Source: Nocardia albiluteola (GTDB taxonomy: Bacteria > Actinomycetota > Actinomycetes > Mycobacteriales > Mycobacteriaceae). Taken from it: a stretch of 64,000 nt of DNA. This document shows, piece by piece, positions 8,495 to 17,163 of this stretch. Every line of letters starts with the position of its first letter. Position 1 is the first letter of the stretch. The notes below the pieces were generated by a model. The model did no database searches, had not been told where the DNA came from, and saw only the letters and a list, made by a program, of their open reading frames with translations. The position numbers and the translations under genes are program-made. Location: NCBI RefSeq assembly GCF_018860155.1, contig NZ_JAHKNI010000001.1, positions 137,333 through 201,332 of the forward strand. Direction: 5' to 3'.

Positions 8495-10081
8495 TTGCTG
8501 GCGAAGTACTCAGGCGCTGCGCCCGCACTCCTCGGAGTATTGCTGACCGGCACCGTACTGCTGCCCGCCCCGGCGCAGGCTACCCCGGCGCCCTGGGCTC
8601 CGCCGCCCGTGAATACCTGTGGCGAAACGGGTTTCGATCCGCTTGCCCGCCAGCCCGACCCGCATGCACCGCCGGCGCCGCTCTTTCCGCCGACCATCCA
8701 GATCCCCATCCCGGTACCGAAGATCACGCCCGTGCCGATACCGGGGCCACCGCCGAACAACACGCGGATCACCCCCGCGCCGCTGCCGCGCAACCCCTGC
8801 CAGAATCCGTGCCCGGACATCCGCGACACTCCCAAACCCGTGCCGTCGACCCCCGCACTACCGGGCGACTCCGGCTCCGCGTCGGGGTCGGGCACCGGCT
8901 CCGGCACGGGATCGGGCACCGGCTCGGGGATGTTCAACCTGCCGCAGATCCAGATCACGCCCGATATCGAGCCCATTCCCATCCCGGTGCCCGGCGGACC
9001 GGCGCCGAAACCGGAGACCCCGCCGCGCCTGGCGGTGCATCCCGCCCAGCCGGGACCGATCGCCGCGCCGCCCGCACCGCGCACTGTCGGCTCGGTGAAT
9101 CTGGTCGATCAGGTGACCGGCCACGGATCCGCCAACCGCACCGATATGCGCTGGCAGCTCGACGGCACCGATCTGGGCATCATGTGGCAGACCAAGCCCG
9201 GCCAGGTCGCGATCATCTTCGGCGATACCTTCGGTAAGGGCTGGAAGCCCGGCGGCGCCGGTCAGGACGACCAGGACTGGCGCAGCAACGTGCTCGGCTA
9301 CAGCACCGATCACGACCTGTCCAAGGGCATGAAGATCGACACCATGGTGCAGGACAGCCGCTGCCACGCCGCGGAACTGCTGGACAGCCGCAAGATTCGG
9401 AACTTCGAGACCACCGTCATCCCGACCTCCGGGTTCGCCCTGGGCAAGCGGCAGTATCTGAGTTACATGTCGGTGAATCACTGGAGCAAGATTCCCGGCA
9501 TGTGGTGGACCAACAACGGTGGTCTGGCCTACTCCGACGACGAGGGCAAGACCTGGGTCAAGGACCAGTACGCCAAGTGGGACAACATGTTCGGGATCGA
9601 CCGCTTCCAGGTCGCGACCATGGTGCCGCACGGCAAATACGTCTACATGTTCGGCACGCCCAACGGCCGCGTCGGAGTGATCGGGCTGGCGCGCGTACCC
9701 ACCGACCAGGTGCTCAACAAGACCGCCTATCAGTACTGGGTCAACGGCACCTGGGCTCCGGCACAGGAAAACGTCGCCACCCCACTGGTTCCCGGCATCG
9801 CCGGCGAGCTCTCGGTCCGGTACGACGATTCCAGCGGTCAGTGGCAGATGGTGTACCTCGACCCGCTGCGCTCGGCCATCGTGTTGCGCACCGCCGCCGC
9901 GCCGCAGGGCACCTGGACCGACGGCGTGCCGCTGGTCAGCACCACCGACTATCCGACCGCGTACGGCGGGTTCATCCACCCCTGGTCCACCGGCAAGGAC
10001 CTGTACTTCACCATGTCGGCCTGGAACAGCTACAACGTGTACCTCATGCACGCCACCCTGAACGACCCGCACACCAAGTAG
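8495..10081 (+). CDS. Secreted DUF4185 domain protein
   Basis: Exported protein of 528 residues. It has a signal peptide ending near PAPAQA, then a Pro-rich and Gly/Ser-rich linker to about residue 185 (with GSGTGSGTGSGTGSG repeats), then a DUF4185 domain that resembles five-bladed propeller glycosidase folds. Typical segments are GDTFGKGW, a WWTNNGGLAYSDDEGKTW block and GGFIHPWSTGKDLYFTMS near the end. Related proteins in mycobacteria and nocardiae are secreted and thought to act on cell-wall arabinogalactan; that role is from family knowledge. The start is TTG, with GAGAGG about 9 bases upstream. It ends 3 bases before the stop of convergent modC. Confidence 0.87.
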   Translation: MLAKYSGAAPALLGVLLTGTVLLPAPAQATPAPWAPPPVNTCGETGFDPLARQPDPHAPPAPLFPPTIQIPIPVPKITPVPIPGPPPNNTRITPAPLPRNPCQNPCPDIRDTPKPVPSTPALPGDSGSASGSGTGSGTGSGTGSGMFNLPQIQITPDIEPIPIPVPGGPAPKPETPPRLAVHPAQPGPIAAPPAPRTVGSVNLVDQVTGHGSANRTDMRWQLDGTDLGIMWQTKPGQVAIIFGDTFGKGWKPGGAGQDDQDWRSNVLGYSTDHDLSKGMKIDTMVQDSRCHAAELLDSRKIRNFETTVIPTSGFALGKRQYLSYMSVNHWSKIPGMWWTNNGGLAYSDDEGKTWVKDQYAKWDNMFGIDRFQVATMVPHGKYVYMFGTPNGRVGVIGLARVPTDQVLNKTAYQYWVNGTWAPAQENVATPLVPGIAGELSVRYDDSSGQWQMVYLDPLRSAIVLRTAAAPQGTWTDGVPLVSTTDYPTAYGGFIHPWSTGKDLYFTMSAWNSYNVYLMHATLNDPHTK

Positions 10082-10084
10082 CGC

Positions 10085-11482
10085 TCAGCACGGATAGACC
10101 TGCACCTCACCGGCCTTCACCGAAAAGTACACCTCCTCGCCGGGGACGATCTCCAGCTCGGCGACGGCCGCGGGCGTCAGATCCGCTACCATACCGGCGG
10201 TTCCGTCCGGACGGTCGGCGCTGTGCACCCTGACCACGCCGCCACGATCGGTCAGCTCGGCGACCCGGACGCGAAAGACGTTGCGGGGGCTCCCGATCGG
10301 CCGCTGCTTGTACACCGCCACGGCGGCGGGGGAGAAGACCGCCGCCGCCCGGACTCCCGGCGTCCACGGTCCGGCACACCGGCCGTACACGGTGTCCTCA
10401 CCACAGCGAACGGCGCCCGCGGCCGAATGGATTTCAGGCTGTTCCCCAGCAGCCGAGCCCTCGGTGCGCACCGAACCCGGCGCACCCGCATCGTGCTGCC
10501 ACGCAGCGGTATCGGACGGCAGGTCGTCACGGCGACTGGCGCTCGGCGCAATCTCGTGCCCGCCGCCGAACACACCGGGCACGGCATCGCGTTGCAACAC
10601 ATCGTCTTCCCGGGCCGCAGTGCCGAGCGACGCACGCTGACGCCGGCCCTCTTCCACGCCGAGCGGAGTGTGCGCTGATTCTGTTTCCGGGGCGACGGCG
10701 GCGCCGATCATGAGGTTGACCCCCGCGATCCGGGCGGCGAAGGCGCTGCGTGGACGGGACAGGACCTCGGTCACGGGACCCTGTTCGACGATGCGCCCGG
10801 ATTCGACAACCACCACCCGATCGGCGAGGGTAAGGGCATCGACGATGTCGTGAGTGACCAGAATTGCGCTGCGGGCGTGGGTGTTTCGCTGTGAGAAGGC
10901 GCCTGCCGAATCGCGTAGCGCACGGCGTAGCAGGACGCGCATGGCGGGGGCGGCGGCCACGTCCAGGGCCGCCATCGGCTCGTCCAGCAGCACCAGCCGC
11001 GGCTGCACGGCCAGCGCCCGCGCCAGCGCGATCCGCTGGGCCTGACCGCCCGACAGCTCGCCGGGGCGTCTGTCCGCCAGCGCGGTCGCGTCGACCGCGT
11101 GCAGCCATTCCCGTGCGACGGCGACCGTGGCGCGGCGGCCCATGCCTCGGCTGCGCGGGCCGAAGGCGACGTTCGCCGCGGCGGTCAGGTGCGGGAACAG
11201 CAGTGGATCCTGCGCGAGCAGCGATATCTCACGTCGATGCGCCGGAATCGCCACTCCGGCAGTGGTATCGGTCAACGCGCGCCCGTCCAGCCGGACGTAG
11301 CCCGCGTCGGGACTTACCAGCCCCGAAATGATCTCCAGCAGTGTCGATTTACCCGCGCCGTTCGGACCCAGCACCGCCAGCACCTCGCCCGGCTCCACCG
11401 CCAGCTCGACGTCCAGGCCGCGCTCGGCCAGCCGGACCGATACCGCCAGCCCGGCGTCACCGTTCGACAAAGGGGTATTCAC
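10085..11482 (-). CDS. modC: Molybdate ABC transporter ATP-binding protein
   Basis: ATPase of the molybdate importer, 465 residues. Walker A is LGPNGAGKST, the signature is LSGGQAQRIALARALA, Walker B is LVLLDEP followed by the D-loop, and the switch is VTHD. A TOBE-type oxyanion domain closes the protein (from about SPRNVFRVRVAELT). Between the ATPase and TOBE parts lies an extra low-complexity stretch of roughly 115 residues (about 10340-10700) that ordinary ModC proteins of about 360 residues lack. The GTG start at 11482 overlaps the TGA of the small ORF upstream (GTGA), so it is translationally coupled. It is the last gene of the mod cluster. Confidence 0.9.
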   Translation of the reverse strand: MNTPLSNGDAGLAVSVRLAERGLDVELAVEPGEVLAVLGPNGAGKSTLLEIISGLVSPDAGYVRLDGRALTDTTAGVAIPAHRREISLLAQDPLLFPHLTAAANVAFGPRSRGMGRRATVAVAREWLHAVDATALADRRPGELSGGQAQRIALARALAVQPRLVLLDEPMAALDVAAAPAMRVLLRRALRDSAGAFSQRNTHARSAILVTHDIVDALTLADRVVVVESGRIVEQGPVTEVLSRPRSAFAARIAGVNLMIGAAVAPETESAHTPLGVEEGRRQRASLGTAAREDDVLQRDAVPGVFGGGHEIAPSASRRDDLPSDTAAWQHDAGAPGSVRTEGSAAGEQPEIHSAAGAVRCGEDTVYGRCAGPWTPGVRAAAVFSPAAVAVYKQRPIGSPRNVFRVRVAELTDRGGVVRVHSADRPDGTAGMVADLTPAAVAELEIVPGEEVYFSVKAGEVQVYPC

Positions 11483-11763
11483 CACCGACCGTCCTGCGCC
11501 ACGTCGGTTGTCGCTCCCAGGCGTTCGACCATGACCGGGCCTGCCGTACCCCGCACAGCTCCGGAGCCCGCCGCGCAGCCGCAATCAGCCAATGCCACGA
11601 TGGATTCGGCGACCGCGCTTCCACTCGCAGCCACATCGACCAGTGCCACTACGGATCCGGCGACCGCGCTCCCAGCCGTAGCCGAGGGGGCGGCTCCGGA
11701 ACGCGTCAGGAAGCGCCAGTCCACAGGTACCGCGGCGGATCGGGCCGCGTTGAAGTCGGTCAT
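11479..11763 (-). CDS. Small coupled ORF between modB and modC
   Basis: Ninety-four residue ORF that I do not recognise. Its ATG overlaps the stop of modB (ATGA) and its TGA overlaps the GTG of modC (GTGA), so it sits precisely in the translational chain of the operon. The protein is rich in Ala, Val, Ser and Gly and holds two 17-residue repeats beginning [10 protein letters not shown] and [10 protein letters not shown]. No catalytic motif, signal peptide or clear membrane span is seen. It may be a genuine accessory subunit or simply a spacer that keeps modC translated. The coupling is seen directly; the product is uncertain. Confidence 0.5.
   Translation of the reverse strand: MTDFNAARSAAVPVDWRFLTRSGAAPSATAGSAVAGSVVALVDVAASGSAVAESIVALADCGCAAGSGAVRGTAGPVMVERLGATTDVAQDGRW
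11591..11692. repeat. Tandem 51-bp repeat, two copies
   Basis: Two adjacent units of 51 bases (11591-11641 and 11642-11692). The first 42 or so bases of each are clearly similar (for example ATTCGGCGACCGCGCT against ATCCGGCGACCGCGCT). The period is a multiple of three and keeps the frame of the small ORF open. Confidence 0.7.
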
Positions 11764-12707
11764 TCAGGCACCCGCACCCGGCCCGAACCGCCCCACCGCC
11801 AGAGCCCACCCGCCCACTCGCGCCCCTCCGGCACCCCGACGCGGCGATACGCGACCAGCACGATCAGCACGGCGATCACGACCAGCAGCAGCGAAAGCGC
11901 CACCGCCGCACCGGGATCGTTCTCGCGCTGCAGATAGATCTCGAGGGGCAGCGTGCGGGTACGCCCCTGCAGGCTGCCCGCGAAGGTGATCGTGGCGCCG
12001 AATTCGCCCAGCGCCCGCGCGAAGGCGAGCACGGCGCCGGAGATCAGCGCCGGACGCAGCAGTGGCAGGGTGATGCGCACCCACACCGTGGTCGGCGCGG
12101 CCCCGAGGGTGGCGGCGATCCGCTCGTAGCGCTCCCCGGCGGTGCGCATCGCGCCCTCGAGCGTGATGACCAGAAACGGCAGGGCCACGAACGTCTCCGC
12201 CAGCACGACCGCGGTGGTGCTGAAGGCGATCTCGATGCCCATCGCCTCCAACCTGCGTCCAAGCAACCCGTACCGGCCGAAGAGGTACAGCAGCGCCAGA
12301 CCGCCGACGACCGGCGGCAATACCAAGGGCAGCAACACCATTGCCCGAAGGAGCGGCAGGATCCGCCACCGCACCCGGGCCAGCAGCACGGCCATCGGCA
12401 CCCCCAGCACGACACACAGCACCGTGCTGGCCAGCGCGGTCTTCATGCTGAGCCACAACGCGTCCCGCGACGACCGACCGGTCACCAGCACGAAGAAGTG
12501 CGACCAGTCCACCGCATCGGTCAGCGCCACCAGCGGCATGATGACGAACGCGAATCCCACAAAGGCGGGCAGCAACAACCACCGCGGCACCGCGGGTCCG
12601 GGCGCCCGCACGACCGCCCGAATCCCGCGCCGCACCGGATTCGGCCCCCGTCGCGCGGCCGCCTCCGCCTCGTCACGACCGTGACCGCGCGCCTGGTCAG
12701 CGGTCAC
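11760..12707 (-). CDS. modB: Molybdate ABC transporter permease
   Basis: Membrane subunit of the molybdate importer, 315 residues with five or six hydrophobic segments. The binding-protein-dependent permease loop that contacts the ATPase is present ([17 protein letters not shown], the EAA-type motif with the ModB-like FGAT). About 45 residues of a polar, Arg-rich head precede the first membrane span and may be partly non-coding if a later start is used. It lies between modA (186 bases upstream, an unusually large gap for this operon) and the small coupled ORF that leads into modC. Confidence 0.92.
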   Translation of the reverse strand: MTADQARGHGRDEAEAAARRGPNPVRRGIRAVVRAPGPAVPRWLLLPAFVGFAFVIMPLVALTDAVDWSHFFVLVTGRSSRDALWLSMKTALASTVLCVVLGVPMAVLLARVRWRILPLLRAMVLLPLVLPPVVGGLALLYLFGRYGLLGRRLEAMGIEIAFSTTAVVLAETFVALPFLVITLEGAMRTAGERYERIAATLGAAPTTVWVRITLPLLRPALISGAVLAFARALGEFGATITFAGSLQGRTRTLPLEIYLQRENDPGAAVALSLLLVVIAVLIVLVAYRRVGVPEGREWAGGLWRWGGSGRVRVPE

Positions 12708-12893
12708 GACGGCACTCCCGCCCGAATCGCCCCGGGCGCCAGCCGGTCACGTAACCGATAATCGGCCGAGTGGACCGGTTTCGAACCCGGCCGGACGGCT
12801 CGAGGCAACACCGCACGGGAACAGCGTCATTCGCGGCACGGCGGACACCGCTCGGCCGCGCCGCCCCGCGGAAGTCCGCCGTACCCGGGTTTT

Positions 12894-13661
12894 TCACGGC
12901 GCGCCGAATCCCGCCTTCGCCAGGGCCGCGCGACCGTCCGGGCCGGTGACCAGCGCATCGAACTGCTCGGCCAGGTCCGCATGCTTCGAATCGGCGACCG
13001 CGGCAATGGGATAGGTGTTCACCGCGCCGGCGGACTCCGGGAACGAGACGGTGGCGACCTTGTCACCTGCACCGGAGGCATCGGTCACGTAGACCAGCCC
13101 GGCGTCGGCATCCCCGGAGGTGACCTTGGCAAGCACGTCCGTCACGTCGGACTCCTCGCTCACCGGCGACAGCTTGGTGTGCGAGGCCGCCTCGACCTTC
13201 TTGGTCGCCGAACCACACGGCACCTGCGGCGCGCAGACGACCACCTTGATCCCCGGCTTCGCCAGATCGGCCAGGGTGGCAACGTGCTTCGGGTTGCCCG
13301 GCGGCGTGACGATGGTCAGCACATTGGTCGCGAAGTTCCGGGGCTTCTCGGCGATTCGCTTGGTCTTGACGACCTTGTCCATGTTCGCGGTGTCGGCGGA
13401 GGCGAAGACGTCAGCCGGTGCGCCCTGATTCAGCTGGGCGGCCAGGTCCGAGGAACCGGCGAAGGAGAACGCGACCTTCGTGCCCGGATGATCGGACTCG
13501 AACTTCTTGCCCAGATCGGCGAACACGTGGTTGAGCGAGGCCGCCGCGAAGACGGTCAACGTCGTCGTGGAACCGTCCGAACCGCCCGAACCGCACCCCG
13601 CCAGTGCCGCCGCCAGCGCGCCGGCGGTGATCAGCACGCCCGCGCGACGGGCGTGGCTCAT
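12894..13661 (-). CDS. modA: Molybdate-binding lipoprotein
   Basis: Periplasmic-type binding protein for molybdate or tungstate, 255 residues. It begins with a lipoprotein signal whose lipobox is LAGC at about residues 22-25, so it should be anchored outside the membrane. ModA landmarks are FAAASL near the start, AGSSDLAAQLNQGAPADVFASAD, and the C-terminal YPIAAV. The ATG overlaps the TGA of the upstream HTH-TOBE gene, so the two are coupled. Longer in-frame starts upstream run into that gene and were discarded. Confidence 0.94.
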   Translation of the reverse strand: MSHARRAGVLITAGALAAALAGCGSGGSDGSTTTLTVFAAASLNHVFADLGKKFESDHPGTKVAFSFAGSSDLAAQLNQGAPADVFASADTANMDKVVKTKRIAEKPRNFATNVLTIVTPPGNPKHVATLADLAKPGIKVVVCAPQVPCGSATKKVEAASHTKLSPVSEESDVTDVLAKVTSGDADAGLVYVTDASGAGDKVATVSFPESAGAVNTYPIAAVADSKHADLAEQFDALVTGPDGRAALAKAGFGAP

Positions 13662-14056
13662 GCCGGTGGCGTTTCGACCACCACCGTGGTCGCCTTCACG
13701 CTCGCCACCGCGACGCTGCCGGGCTCGAGACCCAGCGCTCGCACCGACTCGCTGCTCATCAGGGATATCACCGTGAACGGGCCGCATTGCATCTCCACCT
13801 GTGCCATCACCCCGTCCGCCACCACGGTGGTGACCAGTCCGGGAAACCGATTGCGGGCCGAACTGGCGCCGCCGAGTGTCACCTGCGGCGGCCGCGCCTG
13901 TGCGACCGCCCATGCCGCGAGAGCCTTGCCATCGATCACCATCCGTCCGGAGGCGTCCTTGTGCGCCGCGAGCGCACCGGTATCGATCCACCGGCGCACG
14001 GTGTCGTCGCTGACGCCGAGCAATTCGGCGGCTTCACGAATCCGCAGGTTGGGCAT
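13658..14056 (-). CDS. HTH-TOBE molybdate-responsive regulator
   Basis: 132 residues in two parts. Residues 1-60 form a MerR/excisionase-type helix-turn-helix (LRIREAAELLGVSDDTVRRW). The rest is a single TOBE (Mop) domain (ARNRFPGLVTTVVADGVMAQVEM, then VKATTVVVE) that binds molybdate in related proteins. This is the first gene of the mod cluster and probably its repressor or sensor. The ATG at 14056 was preferred over the one at 14077. It diverges from the gene at 14197, so the control region lies in the 140 bases between. Confidence 0.87.
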   Translation of the reverse strand: MPNLRIREAAELLGVSDDTVRRWIDTGALAAHKDASGRMVIDGKALAAWAVAQARPPQVTLGGASSARNRFPGLVTTVVADGVMAQVEMQCGPFTVISLMSSESVRALGLEPGSVAVASVKATTVVVETPPA

Positions 14057-14196
14057 GCAGTGAGAGTAGTTCCGCATTCACGGTGGAAACAACGTGTGAT
14101 CCTCCGAATCTGCGGATCGAATGGGCGCGTTATTCGCCGGATCTCACCAGGGACAAGAGCCACGTGTCACCGCGTGCCGGTACCCTTGAGCCAGTT

Positions 14197-15012
14197 ATGG
14201 CCGCCTACTTCGATCCCAAGGCCTGGTCGCCGATGCGGGCGGTCGATCTGGGCAGACGCCTGCTCGACCCGGTCTGGCTGGATCAGTGGAGCGGCTTCAC
14301 CACCGCCTGGCTCGACCCGGTGGCGGACCTGAGCGCGGGCGCGGTCACGGCGCTGATGCCCGATGTGCTGATGACGCTCCTGAGCGAGGGAATCCTCAGT
14401 CAGTTCGGCGGCCGCGAGCTCAACGCCGCCCTGCTCGGGCACGACCTGCGTGCGGTGCTGCGGACCCTGAAGGTGCGCCGCCGCGGCGCCCATTTCCAGA
14501 CCAAAGCGGTGCTGGAGGAGCTGCGGTGGAACGGTCACCCGATCGAGCAGATGTCCGTCGTCGCCCACGGCGTGCGCCTGATACCCGGCGTGCCGACGAA
14601 GCTGCGCAGCTCGCACCTCGACATCACCGGCACGGTGGGACTGGCGGCGCTGGTCGAGTGGCTCAACACCTGGGAGCTGGACTGGGAACTCGGCGTGCAT
14701 GCGGACGGGCTGATCACCGCCCGGCACCGGCGCCTGCGGGTACGCGCGCTGGTCGAGGCCGCGGTCGCGGACGACCTGCTCACCATCACCGTGCACCGGG
14801 CGGGCTGGTCCGGGGTGCGAATTCCGCGGCGGTGGATCGCTCTGGCGCCGATTCCGCTGACCGGCCTCCCGAAGAACCTCCGAGTGCACAGCGCCGACCG
14901 TGACGGGGAGCGCGTCCGGTTCCACGTGGAACTCCCCGAAATCACCGGATCGTTCGACCTCGCGCAGATCCGCTCCGCCATTGTCGCGGGGACCACGCTC
15001 ATCATCTTCTGA
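14197..15012 (+). CDS. Hypothetical protein
   Basis: A 271-residue protein that I cannot assign to a family. There is no signal peptide and no certain membrane span. The sequence has amphipathic stretches (LIPGVPTKLRSSHLDITGTV, DLLTITVHRAGW), and its C-terminus is short and hydrophobic (GTTLIIF). The ATG at 14197 was chosen; an in-frame ATG at 14083 would start within the mod promoter region. Downstream, cca lies on the other strand and converges with 10 bases between. Confidence 0.65.
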   Translation: MAAYFDPKAWSPMRAVDLGRRLLDPVWLDQWSGFTTAWLDPVADLSAGAVTALMPDVLMTLLSEGILSQFGGRELNAALLGHDLRAVLRTLKVRRRGAHFQTKAVLEELRWNGHPIEQMSVVAHGVRLIPGVPTKLRSSHLDITGTVGLAALVEWLNTWELDWELGVHADGLITARHRRLRVRALVEAAVADDLLTITVHRAGWSGVRIPRRWIALAPIPLTGLPKNLRVHSADRDGERVRFHVELPEITGSFDLAQIRSAIVAGTTLIIF

Positions 15013-15022
15013 TCGCGCGGGG

Positions 15023-16510
15023 CTACTGCGCGCCCGAATCCCACCAATCCCGCAAGGCGGCTTCGGCTTCCGCGCGCGACATCGGCCCACGGTCCAGCCG
15101 CAATTCCTTCAGATACTTCCACGCGCGGCCCACCTGCGGCCCGGGCTCGAGGCCCAGCAGCTCCATGATGGCGTTGCCGTCCAGGTCCGGACGCACCCGG
15201 GCCAGATCCTCCTGCTCCTGCAGGCGGGCGATGCGCACCTCGAGATCGTCGTAGGTGGCGCGCAACGCGGCGGCCCGGCGCTTGTTGCGGGTCGTGCAGT
15301 CCGCGCGCACCAGCTTGTGCAGCCGTGGCAGCAGCTCACCGCCGTCGGTGACGTAGCGCCGCACCGCCGAATCGGTCCACTGTCCCTTGCCGTAGCCATG
15401 GAAGCGCAGGTGCAGATACACCAGCCGGGCCACGTCCTCGGTGAACTGCTTCGGATACTTCAAGGCGCGCATGCGCTTTCGGACCATCTTCGCCCCCACC
15501 ACCTCGTGATGGTGGAAGCTGACCCCGCCGCCGGGCTCGTTGCGCTTGGTCGGCGGCTTGCCGATGTCGTGCAGCAGCGCCGCCCAGCGCAGCACCAGGT
15601 CCGGATCGCCCTGCTCCTGATCGATGGCCTGGCGCAGCACCGTCAGCGAATGCTGGTAGACGTCCTTGTGCTGGTGGTGCTCGTCGATCTCGAGCTGCAT
15701 CGCCGGCACCTCGGGCAGCACGCGCTCGGCCAGTCCCGTCTCGCACATGATGTCGATGCCCTCGGTCGGGTACTCACCGACGATCAGCTTGTCCAGCTCG
15801 GTGTGCACCCGCTCGGCGGTGATGCGGTCGATCTCCGCGGCCATGGCGGCGATCGCGGCAAGCACCCGGGGCGCGAGCGCGAAGCCCAGCTGCGAGACGA
15901 ACCGCGCCGCGCGCAGCATCCGCAGCGGATCGTCGTTGAACGAATCCTCCGGCGCGGCAGGAGTATCCAGCACGCCCGCCAGCAGCGCCGACATGCCATC
16001 CAGCGGGTCGACGAACTCCAGCGTCCCGTCCACCCCGACCCGCACGGCCATCGCGTTCACCGTGAAATCGCGGCGGATCAGGTCGTCCTCGAGGGTGTCG
16101 CCGAATGTCACCGCCGGATTGCGGGAGACCCGGTCGTAACTGTCGCTGCGGAAGGTGGTGATCTCGAGCTGCCAGCCCGCCTTCGACGCGCTCACCGTGC
16201 CGAAGGCCAGGCCACCGGTGTCCCAGAGGTTGTCGGCCCAGCCGCGCAGCATCTCCTGCACGACCTCGGGCCGTGCGTCGGTGGTGAAGTCCAGGTCGGT
16301 GCCCAGGCGTCCCAGCACCGCATCGCGCACGCTGCCGCCCACCAGATACAGGTGGTGTCCCCGTGCGGCGAACATCTCACCCAGCGGAGCCAGCACGTTC
16401 GCCACGCGCCCGAGAGTGATCGCCGCCGAGGCGAGCAGGCGCGTTCGCCGATCCTCGAGTGCTGGATCGGGGGCGGGCACAGCTACATCCTCGGACTTCG
16501 GTGAAACCAC
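15023..16510 (-). CDS. cca: CCA tRNA nucleotidyltransferase
   Basis: Adds or repairs the CCA end of tRNAs, 495 residues. The nucleotidyltransferase head has YLVGGSVRDAVLGR and the two catalytic carboxylates in TDLDFTTDARP. The RRDFTVNAMA and R-rich neck segments follow. A C-terminal HD domain contains WAALLHDIGKP. The two tRNA genes in this window lack an encoded CCA, so the enzyme is needed for both. The same gene (pcnA, Rv3907c) occupies this place in M. tuberculosis. It diverges from the NUDIX gene, 94 bases away. Confidence 0.95.
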   Translation of the reverse strand: MVSPKSEDVAVPAPDPALEDRRTRLLASAAITLGRVANVLAPLGEMFAARGHHLYLVGGSVRDAVLGRLGTDLDFTTDARPEVVQEMLRGWADNLWDTGGLAFGTVSASKAGWQLEITTFRSDSYDRVSRNPAVTFGDTLEDDLIRRDFTVNAMAVRVGVDGTLEFVDPLDGMSALLAGVLDTPAAPEDSFNDDPLRMLRAARFVSQLGFALAPRVLAAIAAMAAEIDRITAERVHTELDKLIVGEYPTEGIDIMCETGLAERVLPEVPAMQLEIDEHHQHKDVYQHSLTVLRQAIDQEQGDPDLVLRWAALLHDIGKPPTKRNEPGGGVSFHHHEVVGAKMVRKRMRALKYPKQFTEDVARLVYLHLRFHGYGKGQWTDSAVRRYVTDGGELLPRLHKLVRADCTTRNKRRAAALRATYDDLEVRIARLQEQEDLARVRPDLDGNAIMELLGLEPGPQVGRAWKYLKELRLDRGPMSRAEAEAALRDWWDSGAQ

Positions 16511-16604
16511 AGAGACGCAGCTTACTGGGCCACACCGCGACCGAGTGCGCCGCGCCGGAGCCTGGGCGGGAAGGAAGGCCCTTCCACGCAGCTAGACTAA
16601 CCGG

Positions 16605-17141
16605 GTGTCTCCGGCCGATCGCGCGAACAGTCGACGCCGCCAGCCCCGGCGCCGCGGTTCGGCCGGTAATGCGGCCAAGCCGAGGATGCGCACTGTCCGG
16701 GAAACCTCGGCCGGCGGCCTCGTCGTGGACGGCTTGGACGGGCCGCGGGACAAGCGCTGCGCCGCCCTGATCGGGCGTACCGACCGGCGGGGCCGGCTCC
16801 TGTGGTCACTGCCCAAGGGTCATATCGAGGCGGGCGAGACCGCCGAACAGACCGCGGTCCGCGAGGTCGCCGAGGAGACCGGGATCAACGGCCTCGTCGT
16901 GGCGGAGCTGGGCAGCATCGACTACTGGTTCGTCACCGACGGCCGCCGGGTACACAAAACGGTGCACCACTATCTGATGCGCTCGGTGGGCGGCGAGCTG
17001 TCCGACGCCGACGTCGAGGTGACCCAGGTCGCCTGGGTCCCGCTCACCGACCTGGATTCCCGGCTGGCCTACGCGGACGAGCGACGGCTGGCGGAGGTCG
17101 CGAATCGCCTGATCGACCGGATGGAGAACGGCAGACAATGA
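16605..17141 (+). CDS. NUDIX hydrolase (MutT4-like)
   Basis: Nucleoside-diphosphate hydrolase of 178 residues. The complete Nudix box runs from [11 protein letters not shown] to REVAEETGI, with all the acidic metal ligands in place. The head of about 28 residues is basic and probably disordered. Position next to cca and upstream of the DUF6049-MurJ genes matches mutT4 (Rv3908) of M. tuberculosis. The substrate cannot be read from the sequence. The start is GTG. The DUF6049 gene begins 22 bases after the stop, so an operon is likely. Confidence 0.9.
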   Translation: MSPADRANSRRRQPRRRGSAGNAAKPRMRTVRETSAGGLVVDGLDGPRDKRCAALIGRTDRRGRLLWSLPKGHIEAGETAEQTAVREVAEETGINGLVVAELGSIDYWFVTDGRRVHKTVHHYLMRSVGGELSDADVEVTQVAWVPLTDLDSRLAYADERRLAEVANRLIDRMENGRQ

Positions 17142-17163
17142 CGCATGCGGGTCGGAGGCGTCA

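Noticed and set aside
12697..12897. A 66-codon ORF that fills the modA-modB gap, with a GTGA overlap at the modA stop
   Set aside because: Arg-rich, no family look, overlaps the modB start by 11 bases, and no ribosome-binding site beyond the coupling. Probably chance in GC-rich DNA, although the gap of 186 bases is odd for this operon.
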